Below, piece after piece: positions 1 through 8,960 of a DNA stretch of 64,000 nt (positions within the stretch are counted from its first letter, which is position 1; each line of letters starts with the position of its first letter). The notes beneath the pieces are model-generated. The model saw only the letters and a program-made list of their open reading frames with translations. It made no database searches and was not told the origin of the DNA. The translations under genes were made by a program, and so were the position numbers. The DNA comes from Acanthosepion esculentum (taxonomy: Eukaryota > Mollusca > Cephalopoda > Sepiida > Sepiidae): assembly GCA_964036315.1 (NCBI GenBank), contig OZ038482.1:12893785-12957784 (forward strand). The letters are read 5' to 3'.

Positions 1-61
1 CAAGAATTGTTCTCATCTTGAATAAAAACAATAATTGTTTGTACCAATTAGCTGGCAATCT

Positions 62-419
62 AAAAAGTTGGATAGAGTAAAAACAGAATCCATTGGCATC
101 TGAAATTTTGGCATTAAGTAAGAATTTCAGCTGCAGGATTCTTTGTTTCTGTTGCAAGAAGCCTTAGGTATGGCTGTATTGCCATCAGTACAATGCTATA
201 CAGATAATAGATCGCTGTCTAGTGCTTTGGGAACTACAAATATTATTGGTGACAGAAAATTAAGAGTTGACATAGCAAGATTGAGAGGAACGGTGTCAGA
301 GGGGGAAATAAAGGTATTTTGGATGGATGGATGGTAAATTACATTTGGCAGATTCCTTGACAAAAAGAATTGTTTCTACACTTAAATTATTAGAAGTACT
401 TGGTACAGCTGAACTTTGA
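62..419 (+). pseudogene. Copia-like retrotransposon RNase H fragment, decayed
   Basis: Translation gives a series of blocks typical of the RNase H end of Ty1/copia polyproteins: a K-LDRV segment near 62-80, LQEALGMAV near 150-176, the CYTDN-SL block near 197-217, D-KLRVDIA-LR near 250-285, and after a +1 shift near 335 the block GKLHLADSLTKR, ending at a TGA at 417-419. The order and spacing match the copia RNase H domain, which removes RNA from the RNA:DNA hybrid during reverse transcription. In-frame stops near 101 and 119 and the shift near 335 show it is dead. No LTR or integrase is visible, so it is a fragment that may continue left of the window. Confidence 0.65.
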
Positions 420-1454
420 AGAAGGAAAAAAGAAAAAAAAAGGTGTACTACATGAAAAGAGCTGCAATGTGGATTATCAGTTATCTCCCTTGAACTCTTT
501 CTACAAAAGGAACTCTTCAGTGAGGACAAGGGTTCACTTAGATTATCGTCTAAGCAAGTTAACAACTAGTATGAGATTAAGCCCTGCCTCTGTATATAAC
601 ATAGTAGAACTCCTCGTAAACCATTTACAAATGATGTGCTTCTACACTGCTTTTCAATTTTACCCCCCACTAAAGGGGGGAGGGGAAATGCATCAAACAC
701 ATCTTTTTTCTGGTGTGAGATCTTATGAAAGAAACTGTTCAAGATACATTTCAGATTATTTATTTTAAAATCTAATTATTGTCATTTATTATACCTGCCC
801 CCCACCGACGGGGCTTCTACCAACAATTTAAGCATATGTGTAAACTTGATGACACAATTGTTGAAAGTCACTGTGTCTGACAGCATTAGTGTTAACTGAT
901 ATTTGTAGGGCAAGAAAAAAAGTCAAGAAATCAGTTGAATAATGACATTCATCTGTGTGGAGTAAAGCAGGATGAGAATCTGATAGAATAGACAATTTGG
1001 ACTTTTGCATGTTTTGCTGATGGAATTCTCTTTCTGACGATGCCGTTAAAAATGGATAAAAGTGAAACGTCCTAATAACATCATACATTCAAAACCAAAA
1101 GACGTGTCTTTGACTCAAAAACATTTTGAATTACTTTTCATTAAACGCCCACAAAAATAGAATATATACCAATAATTATCTATCATTATTAAGTATATCT
1201 CCAAACATATACAATAAGTACAAGGAAAGACAGCTATTAAAAAAAAAAAAAAAAATAATAAGGCATCATTTGACGTTGGCGGATGAACGTTTGAAAAATG
1301 GGTGTTTAACAAGCATTAATACACTTATGAAAACATAAGTTAACCCTCAAGACATTCACACGTGTAGAGGGTATCGCAGATGGATCTATGGATCTATTAA
1401 GATGAAAGTATTAATGAAATTCTTATCAATTAGGTTTTAGTTGTTTTATGAAGG
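420..1454. other. No recognised gene
   Basis: AT-rich sequence with a poly-A run near 1240-1255 and a GC-richer patch near 795-815. A minus-strand open stretch at 828-1088 (86 codons) matches no family I recognise. Confidence 0.4.
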
Positions 1455-1679
1455 TCAACTCCACTCAACACAGTTTGGCTTCATCATGGTATGGGATGAA
1501 ATGATGGTGTGTACGTTATCAAAATACTCCTGAAAATCATATGCTTTGTATATCGTCCCCACAGCAGCATAGGACTGTATCGATTCCTCTACTTGGCCAT
1601 CAGAAACCATCTTCTCTGCTCCGAATCCAAGGAAGCATGTTATTTTGAAAATTTTTATTTTTGATAAAGCAGTTGAATT
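1455..1679 (-). other. Unrecognised coding-like stretch
   Basis: Minus-strand reading frame of about 74 codons, open from the stop at 1679 side to TGA at 1455-1457. The middle part reads like ordinary protein (for example GFGAEKMVSDGQVEESIQ, then AYDFQEYF and HTIISSHTMM) and has balanced composition, unlike the AT-rich shadows around it. No ATG fits the left part, so it could be an exon, or a remnant of a transposon gene. I do not recognise the family. It lies on the strand opposite to NUS1. Confidence 0.2.
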
Positions 1680-1769
1680 AACTTTTATGTCAGAATTAAG
1701 TTTCAGTAACTATTTTCTTTTTTCCTTTATGATGATGATGCTGATGATGATGCCCAAAATGTTATTCCA

Positions 1770-2655
1770 ATGAATGATCTTTTCCTGACGTCATCTATTC
1801 TCAGCTTGATATCTATGCTGATGACACAATCATTTACACCTGGTCAAATTGGCAGTTGATCTCAAAACTGATCTACATTCTGTGGTTAACTAGGGCCAGG
1901 AAGAAAAACAAAACTGCTCTCTGTTAATCATCTGAGAAGACCTGGTCTGCTATGCTAACCTCCAGGAGATTGACACATTGCACCTTCTTGGGCTAACGTT
2001 TACTGCTGTGGAAAAATTAAAGTGGAAAGATTATATTGAATCCATTGCTATGTCTGCTGCTATGAAAGTTGGTTCACTCTGTCATACTAGACAATTTTTC
2101 TGGCTCAAATTTATTTTAGATATTTATAAGACTACCATTTGTCCTTGCTTTGAATATTGCTACCACATATGGTCTGTTGCTGTTACTATATATTTAGAGA
2201 ACCTTGATAAAAGGTAAAGAAGAATCTGCAATGTCATTGGTTCTGACCTAGCATCTCAGCTTCAGTCACTTTCCCACCACCATAATGTTGCTTCCCTGTG
2301 CCCTTTCTATAAATACCTTCATGTGAATTTAAGTGCAGTACTAGATCGGCAGCAAGGTCTCCTCATTTTACAGTTGAAATACGTAGATGTAACTGTAAGT
2401 TCTATGCTAAGTTTCTTTTCTATCTCAATTCTTGCTTATGGAACGCTCTTCCGGATTCTTGCTTCCCAGTCAACTTTGATCATCAAAAATGTAAATGAAA
2501 TGTCAATTAACTACTAACTTCTTAATTCTTGTTCTTTTATTGTTCTCACTTTTTCATTTTCTTCTATTCTTTCACACTCAGTACACCCTCCTCTGTCTTA
2601 GTGGTTTTATTCTCTTACTTGGGGTGAAATGATTAAAAAAAACAACAAAAAAAAA
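1770..2655 (+). pseudogene. LINE reverse transcriptase C-terminal half, decayed
   Basis: A non-LTR retrotransposon of the Jockey/CR1-like kind. The RT palm motif LDIYADDTIIYT is at about 1805-1840 (YADD at 1814-1825). Further blocks follow in order: FLGLTF-like near 1984, LKWKDYIESIA near 2008-2050, VGSLCHTRQFF near 2067-2099, YKTTICPCFEYCYHIWS near 2125-2178, RRICNVIG-DLASQLQ-LSHHHNVASLC near 2218-2305 after a stop, then CKFYAKF and LWNALPDSCFPVNFDHQK near 2395-2490. The 3' end is a GGGGTGAAATG tail running into A-rich sequence near 2617-2650. Stops and shifts show it is dead. It sits upstream of the NUS1 exon at 2798, in its likely intron. Confidence 0.8.
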
Positions 2656-2797
2656 CAGTATTTTCATTTTTATTGTGATTACTTTCTGTTTACCCTTTGT
2701 GTTTTGGAAATGTTTTTGTTTCTAAACTCTCTTAAATATTTTATGATTAATCCATTTATCATGTTTTTGTTGTTTTTTTCTTTTTTCTTCTTTTTAG

Positions 2798-2897
2798 TTA
2801 AATATGGCTGTCCAGATCCTGATCTTATTGTTAAATTTGGTAAAATAGATTCATTATTAGGTTTTTCCCCTTGGCAATCACAGTTTTCTGAAATTTT
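2798..2897 (+). CDS. NUS1: NUS1 (Nogo-B receptor) penultimate coding exon
   Basis: NUS1 is the ER-membrane subunit that pairs with DHDDS to form cis-prenyltransferase, which makes the long polyprenyl diphosphate for dolichol and N-glycosylation. The exon follows a long polypyrimidine tract ending in AG at 2796-2797 and ends before GTAAGT at 2898. It holds 2 bases, 32 codons and 2 bases. The codons read [14 protein letters not shown], then [17 protein letters not shown], closely matching the GCPDPDLVLKFG...DSTLGFLPW region of NUS1 in vertebrates. Its trailing TT joins the leading G of the exon at 5900 to give Leu in phase. Earlier exons are not visible between 1 and 2797, so they probably lie before the window. 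The assignment is from recognised family sequence, not from a search. Confidence 0.88.
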
Positions 2898-3032
2898 GTA
2901 AGTAAATTTTTTTTTTTTTCTTGAAACTTTTGAAAGATGGAAATAGCAATTAATTTCTTGAAGACTTTCCAGAGATATTATTTCAATTTTTAATACATTT
3001 GTAATTGATGTTTTTAAGATATAAAAATTTTT

Positions 3033-3274
3033 TTAACCCTTTGAACCCAGCATTCCTGAACAATTTTAACTCTTCTGTCTGAGCTCCTGAGTTAAAATTT
3101 GCAAATAATTGGTATGCAATGTTTCATGGTAGATATAAAAATAGTTACAAGTGTTTACCTACTGTTCAACCAGTAGCTGGTCATTTTTCTCTACCATTGT
3201 TCAACTGATGACAGGTCATTACATCAATTTTCTCTACCACCGGTAAAGCAGTGGTCAGGGCTCAAAGGATTGAT
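3033..3274 (+). mobile_element. piggyBac-like MITE, single-unit form
   Basis: The left end reads TTAA then CCCTTTGAACCCAG; the right end reads GGTCAGGGCTCAAAGGA followed by TTGA. The termini are near-perfect inverted repeats of about 14 bp, and the TTAA (right copy mutated to TTGA) is the target site duplicated by piggyBac transposases. No coding sequence, so non-autonomous. The same ends bound the tandemly expanded element at 32691-36236. Confidence 0.7.
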
Positions 3275-3711
3275 ACAGTTGAAATAATTTTTTTTATTCT
3301 AATTTCTTGAATTTAAATAAAAAAAAATATTTTGTAAAGAAGTTTGAAAGTATAAATACTTGATAATTTTAAATTTTCAATTACACAACAACAGAATTTT
3401 CAAGTTTATTCATTCCGTGTCTTCAAATATTCATTGCTGCCTAGTATGTAGATTTTGTTTGCTCCAACATATAACGGTGAAATAAAATTTACCTAAGTAA
3501 ATGTTTATCTTTTTTGTTCAATCAGCTTCATTATTTTTGTTTTCCTTATTCAGTATTAAAAGATGCTAATCAATGTTTACATTACTTGTTAAGTATTAAA
3601 TAATGTTAATTACATAATGTTTCTCTTTTTTGAAATGTCCAACTTGTCTTTATGTTGTCCTGTGTATATTACTGGGATTAATCTCTGGTGAATCTCCAAT
3701 ATTTTATTCTT

Positions 3712-4252
3712 GTTCTACATGGAGTAGTAAGCCCCCCCCCCCCAAAAAAAAACCATTGTTGAAGCTTGTGAAAATTGAAAAATGATGGACAATTAACTAA
3801 AATTATAATTTATTATTTTTAGCTAACCAATCTTTAATATATTTAAAACTGATTTTCTGTGATGTACATTAGAGCATAATTTCAGTCTCAGGGAAGGGCA
3901 ATTATTTTGATAGACATGAAATGGAACATTTTTTTTGCCAGTTGTCATTTTCCCCAGATTTTTTATGATACAACTTTGAAGGAAAGAATTCTGATCTCCC
4001 TACTCAATAAAGCCTTGATTTTTTTTTTTTTTTTTTTTTTTTAATTTTTTAATTTTTAAATTTTTATCTTTGGATCTGCTCATTTAGCAAACCCTTTAGC
4101 AAAGAAAATTTCAATTTATTTTGTTCTACACGGAGAAGTAAAAATAAAAAGTAACAAAAACACATCATTGTTGAAGCTTTTAAAAATTGGAAAAGGATGG
4201 TCAATTAACTAAAATTTTAATTATTATTTTTAGCTAACTAAACTGTAATATA
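3712..4252 (+). repeat. Partial tandem duplication within a dispersed repeat
   Basis: The segment 3712-3843 (from TGTTCTACATGGAG to TTAATATATTTA) recurs at 4122-4252 with changes. Between them, 3844-4118 is a repeat that also occurs once at 7032-7268. Poly-T (4019-4042) and poly-C/poly-A (3730-3752) runs interrupt it. Confidence 0.7.
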
Positions 4253-4319
4253 TTTATGTATTTCTTTGTGTCAGTCTATTGGGAGTGTGACTTGATCTTT
4301 TCTCAATTTGTGTTAACTA

Positions 4320-4925
4320 GAAAGTCCCGTCCTGGGTATGATGATAAACTACATCCCTGTCCTGGGTAAGACGATAAACTACGTGCAGCAGCAAGGCCTC
4401 TGGCCAGGAGGTTTTGAGGAACCATCTCTTAATTGCTGGTGTTCCCAGGTCCCAGCTGTGGGCAAATAGTTGACCCCACAACCTGACTATGAAAGTGTAA
4501 AAATAGATTTTAATACCAGAAATACTTTGTAAAAATAAAAAATAAAAATAAAAAATAATTAGTATTAGCAATAAATTTTTGAAAAAAGATCATCTTACCA
4601 GCAATAAAAAATCTTGTCAGCATTAAATAACCCATTGAGGTTAATATGCCACAAAACAAAACAAACTATACTTTTTTGAAAAAAATTATTACCAGCTATA
4701 TATTTCTGAAAAAATTACCAGCTATACATTTTTGAAAAAAAAAAAAGGAAAATTTGTCAGCATTAAATAACCCATTTAGGTTGATATGCGATAAAACAAA
4801 ACAAACCAAACTGATTTCTTACAAAGAATACATATTCTATTCATACGAACCTATCCTAAAAATCTTGTCAGCATTAAAAAACACATTGAGGTCGATATGC
4901 TGTAAAACAAAACAAACGAAACAAA
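4320..4925 (-). repeat. LINE 3'-UTR-like repeat with triplicated tail
   Basis: Related to 27577-28140. Shared blocks are GTCCTGGGTAAGACGATAAA, GCAGCAAGGCCTCTG, TTAATTGCTGGTGTTC and CTATGAAAGTGTAAAAATAG. The terminal block (AATCTTGTCAGCATTAAA ... CCCATTGAGG ... AAAACAAAACAAAC) occurs three times here, near 4608, 4755 and 4859. In the other copy this block abuts a minus-strand LINE C-terminus, so it is likely that LINE's 3' UTR. Confidence 0.6.
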
Positions 4926-5899
4926 ACTAGAAAGTCACAAAGTAACCATGTAACAATTAGTGAAATGCACAAACAGCTGTGGTTTCAGTCATTTTGTAAA
5001 CTCTGCTTTTTGTGGCTTGTTGTGACTATAAAACCTTAAAATATCATATTCAATGCGGTCACCTGAATAATTGCCCGCATCTGTTGCGTTTGAAGTATGA
5101 ATTACTAATATTTGCCATACTTCAAGTGAGCCTCTTGTAGTCATTGAGGTTAGGGTTTGAGACACTTGCATCAGATCAATGTCCATTTAGCTTTTATTAT
5201 TTTTGAATTATTATTGACAAAAATATTTGTTTGAATGAAGAGTTTTGCCAGAGTTTAAGTTTTTGTTCTCATCTTTTAATTTAGGGATTCAGAAATTCTT
5301 AAAACAATTCTTATAAAGAATTTAATGTCACAAGTTTTTGTTATCAGAAAATAAAAATGCTTAGAAATAAATTGAATAAAACATGAAATAGAAATTTTAA
5401 AACAATTTTAAAATGAATTTCAAAATAATTTTTTCAGAAACTATTCTGGCTTTAATGTCAGAGCCTTGTATGACTGGCATGGATTCAAAATGTCCTTTAC
5501 TCTTTTCTAGATTCTGGTTTATGTAGGATTTTAGAAATGCAATTTTCAAAAGTTATTTTTACAAGTTTTTTTTTTTTTTTATAATCTGAAAACCCATTTC
5601 ATGTGAATTTGAAAATGGACATCTTTGTATAAAGGTCTATTTTAAGGTATTGTTCTGAGAAGCACGGTATCTGATTATGTAGTTAATTTAGATGGATTGG
5701 TCATTTGTATGTTTAATATATAAGTAACTTTTTGATATTTCACACTTTTGGAGTTGTGAAGAAATCTTAACATCAACTAAAGTACATGTTGCAATATAGC
5801 CGTCTTAAAGCTGACGTGTAAATTAAATCTTGTATAGCATTTCATTTGTTTCATGAAAATAAAAGAATGTTAAAATTTTTTACTTCTTTCTTTTTGCAG

Positions 5900-5990
5900 G
5901 TCTTTACCTACTCATGTGGATTTAGATTACAAATGCTATCTTGGTTTGTTAGTGCGTTATGCAAATTCACAACAGCGATGTGGCAAGTGA
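5900..5990 (+). CDS. NUS1: NUS1 terminal coding exon with RxG motif
   Basis: Acceptor TTTTTGCAG ends at 5899. The exon starts with G, completing Leu with the TT of the previous exon, then has 29 codons and TGA at 5988-5990. It reads SLPTHVDLDYKCY, then LGLLVRYANSQQRCGK at the C-terminus. In the NUS1 family the C-terminal RxG motif contributes to the cis-prenyltransferase active site with DHDDS; here it is R-C-G two residues before the end, so the catalytic contact appears intact. The open frame that starts at 5846 is a different frame and is not the coding one. The intron before it is 3002 bp. Confidence 0.88.
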
Positions 5991-6205
5991 ATTGCAATTT
6001 TATTCTCTGTCAAAGACATTCTCTCCAAATGTGGCCAGATGAGGAGAAGGAAGAACAATTCCTGAAAGTTTTTCATATCAAAAAAGAAAATAATTACCTT
6101 TGAAAAAAAAGGAAAAAAAAAAGAGAGAAAATCAATTTTGAGGATTGTAGATTTTTGTTTTTTGGATTGAAATGATCTTGTTATCCTGGAATAAAAAAAA
6201 ATAAA
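5991..6205 (+). other. NUS1 3' UTR (minimum extent)
   Basis: Non-coding sequence after the NUS1 stop. The first clear poly-A signals are AATAAA at about 6190 and again at about 6200. Later candidates lie near 6640 and 6732, so the true end could be up to about 0.5 kb further. Confidence 0.5.
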
Positions 6206-7031
6206 ATTCTTTCTAGTTGTGAAATGTTTGGCTTGGAGAATGAAGAAAGAAAAAGAAAATTATCCTTGGATGAAATGTGACTGAAAATACTTGACCATTT
6301 CGTTTTGGTCAGTTTTCAACCTATCGTGTATCTGTGCTAATTTTAGGAGATGCCAGCTTCCAGAATGTTACTTGTACCACAGAGCATAAAAATAACATCA
6401 GTCTGAAAACCAAACAAAACAACACTCCAACTATACCAGGAATATTGGTGACTTTTAGAAAGTGCAAAGGAGCAAGCAATTAGTTGACTATGAAAAATAT
6501 GTATAAAGATTTACTAAAAGAAAAACTTGAAAGATAAGAAAGGAAAAAAATGTGTTTCAGTTCTTTATTTCTGGTGGTCATGTTGTCATTGATTTGCATA
6601 CACAATAGGGAAAAAGGTTTTAAAAAAAATATACATAAAAAAATAAAATAAAATCATTTATATTTTCCTAGGTTTTTTGTGTTCTTTTGTTTTGAAAGTT
6701 TTCACAATTTTTTAGTTAACAGAACATTTTAATAAACATTCTCTTGTTCACCACTTGTCTTTAAAAACAAGATACAAGCTTGCACTTTTTAGTTTAATTA
6801 CTAAACAATTTTATTGTGATTAATTTGTGTCTCTAACAATTCTTCAGTTGATCATCTTTTAAGAGAAATCAAACCTATTTCATAAAATGTCTATATTGTC
6901 TTTATAATTTCTTTTTCTTATCTTTTAACAATGAAATGTGAAACGTTATTGAAAATTATTTTGTCTTGGATCAGAAAGAATGATTTTGACAAAGTATTCA
7001 CCTCTTTCACATGTTCCTTTTGAAAAAAACA
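6206..7031. other. No gene seen; AT-rich, possible longer NUS1 3' UTR
   Basis: AT-rich sequence with several AATAAA words and no credible reading frame. Confidence 0.4.
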
Positions 7032-7268
7032 AAAACTGATTTTCTGTGATGTACATAACTTCAATCTCAGAGAATGGCAATCATTTTGATAGATATAAAA
7101 TGAAACGTCTTTTGCCAGTCATTTTCTCCAGATTTCTTGTGGTACAACTTTGAAGCAAAGAATCCTGATCTACCTACTCAATAAAGCCTTTATTTTTTTA
7201 TTTTTTTATTTGTTTATTTCTGGATCTGCTCATTTAGCAAACCCTTTACCAAAGAAATTTAAATTTAT
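7032..7268 (+). repeat. Second copy of dispersed repeat found at 3844-4118
   Basis: Shared blocks in the same order: AACTGATTTTCTGTGATGTA, ATTTTGATAGA, CCTACTCAATAAAGCCTT, and GGATCTGCTCATTTAGCAAA. The CTCAATAAAGCC block followed by a poly-T/AT run resembles a processed 3' end. No coding content. Confidence 0.75.
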
Positions 7269-7963
7269 TTTTTTCAGTAAAACCCATCAACTTAGAATTG
7301 CATTTTGTATTTTTTTTTCTTAATTTACTTTTTAAAATGCACATGTAGAGTAGCATTAATGGTTTTTAGTGTTGAAAACAATTGAAAAATTAAATTTAGG
7401 TTGATATTGCTCATGTCAAATAGATAGGTAAGAAGCGACCTGAATAGATAGATAGGAACAGAAATAGATATAGTTTCGTCCGACCGACCGACCGAGACTA
7501 CACAAAATTTAAGTTGGAAAAATAAGATCTGAGTGTCATGTCCACAAATTCCAATCAGTCATGGGAAAGGCATAAATCCGCCTGTCCCTTCACATTAGTG
7601 TGTGTTGTTGATATGGAGTTATTATACTGATGTAATCCAAGGCATATCAAGTAGTAAATAATTTCTAGTTAGTTTCAAGTATCTCTGAAATGTCAATCAA
7701 ATGAACTGCATTCATTTGTTTACAGTTGTCTTGGTGTCAGCTTTCAAATAACTGGTCTGAGATGACGTCACAAGTGTTGGGAGTGCCCAGCTGAGTGGTG
7801 GTTTGAACCTTTGGTCAAACTCTTGTTTCATAAGTACTTGTGATTAATATATCATCGTGATACTGATTTATCTGATCTTGTAGAAAAGCTAAACAAAGTC
7901 TAGCAAACAATAGAATTTACATATGAAATGGAAGAATACTATTCTTACCTTTCCTAGGATATC

Positions 7964-8212
7964 ATGCTACATCATGTCAACAATAGCCTAAAACTTAGTG
8001 TCCACCAGAAATCAACTAACAAAAACAATCTAATAAACTTCTATTCTCATGATAACAACAAAATGAAAACTGGTATAATCATTGAATTCTACTTAAGAGC
8101 ACTCAGAATTTGCAGCCCTCAATATTTACACGAAGAGGAGAAATACATGGAAAACACTTTCAAGCTTCTTTTGTACCCTAATTATTTTCAATGCAAAACA
8201 AAAACCTCATAA
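7964..8212 (+). pseudogene. Penelope-like RT C-terminal fragment
   Basis: About 82 residues. The order VHQKSTNKNNLINFYSHDNN, then ALRICSPQYLHEEEKY, then LLLYPNYF fits the region after the RT thumb in Penelope elements (the VYRKPTHTDRYLN-like, RA-xIC-S and L...GYP landmarks). There is no conserved start and the catalytic part is absent. A stop separates it from the GIY-YIG frame 146 bp downstream. It is a remnant of the element's single ORF. Confidence 0.6.
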
Positions 8213-8357
8213 AATAATCCAAAATAGAAAAATGGCCGCTACACAAACTCAGTCGAAAAAAAAAAAAATCCTACTAACTATATCACAACTACAATTGAAA
8301 AGAACTGATATTTAACATAAAATTAAAATTGTTAGTACTACATCTAAAACAAAAGAT

Positions 8358-8699
8358 TTGGTCAATACTAAACAACCCAATAATCTAAAACTTGGAGGAA
8401 TTTACTCTATTACCTGTAATAATTGTCACAAAAAATACAAAGGAGAAACCTCAAGGAATCTAAATAAAAGATTATATGAATATGAAAGGGACATTTTACA
8501 AAACAATACATTAATTATACACCATCAAAAAACTGAACATAATTTTGACATAAAAAAATGCTACTCTGACCAAAGAAGAAAACAGTTCACTAAGACCCAA
8601 ATATTTAAAGAGTGCCTTGATTGCAAGATTATCCATAATAAATTTGCACCCTGGCTCTTACAACATTTCATCATTCCTAGTAGATCTGTTACAGTGTAG
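8358..8699 (+). pseudogene. GIY-YIG endonuclease domain of Penelope-like element
   Basis: Open frame of about 113 codons ending at TAG 8697-8699. It starts LGGIYSITCNNCHKKYKGET: the GIY triad is intact, and the YIG position reads YKG. SRNLNKRLYEYERD follows, matching the R and E-containing helix of the domain, and the usual H-x-x-x-x-H-xF block appears as IIHHQKTEHNFD. In Penelope-like elements this domain nicks the target for reverse transcription. The start codon is not real; it is a 5'-broken fragment in the same element as the RT tail upstream. Confidence 0.75.
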
Positions 8700-8841
8700 G
8701 ATGTCTAATAACAAAAGTGATGAAAAGAAAAAGAATCTGAATGAAATTGGCTAGCTTATGTAGCCAAAAGACAAAAAAATTAAAAATTCCCAGCATCCTT
8801 TGTTTGTGCACATATGTAGTCATACCAACAACAAATTTAGT

Positions 8842-8864
8842 CCAATGAAGTCCTAAGGACGAAA
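8842..8864 (+). ncRNA. Degenerate hammerhead ribozyme-like motif
   Basis: CCAATGA, then stem II GTCC/GGAC (8850-8853 with 8857-8860, loop TAA), then GAAA (8861-8864). The canonical core is CUGAUGA-stem II-GAAA; two core bases differ. Penelope-like elements are known to carry hammerheads, and this one lies just 3' of the GIY-YIG frame. Probably inactive. Confidence 0.4.
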
Positions 8865-8960
8865 TGCATCACACAAATATGTTATTTCCATTTTGTCATA
8901 TATATTTTTTGTTTTGCCCCCAATAAATACTTGTTAAGCAACAGTTGTTGTGAAAAGCTA

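Larger units (their letters stand above)
2898..5899 (+). other. NUS1 last intron (3.0 kb)
   Basis: Bounded by GTAAGT at 2898 and TTTTTGCAG ending at 5899. It contains a piggyBac-like MITE (3033-3274), dispersed repeat copies (3712-4252) and a LINE 3'-UTR-like repeat (4320-4925). From 4930 to 5899 I see only AT-rich unique sequence. Confidence 0.8.
7930..8960 (+). mobile_element. Penelope-like element, 5'-truncated
   Basis: Holds, in order, the tail of a Penelope RT (7964-8212), a GIY-YIG endonuclease domain (8358-8699) and a 3' region with a hammerhead-ribozyme-like motif (8842-8864) and AATAAA near 8921. RT followed by GIY-YIG is the diagnostic architecture of Penelope-like elements. The palm motifs of the RT are missing. 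Confidence 0.7.

Noticed and set aside
828..1088. 86-codon minus-strand ORF
   Set aside because: Reads somewhat protein-like but has no recognised motif, conserved start or splice context; kept only as a remark in the gap entry.
2629..2901. 90-codon + strand ORF
   Set aside because: Only its last third is real: that part is the NUS1 exon after the AG at 2797. The first part is the intron's pyrimidine-rich end.
5846..6103. 85-codon + strand ORF over the NUS1 terminal exon
   Set aside because: Wrong frame; the exon reads in the next frame and stops at 5990.
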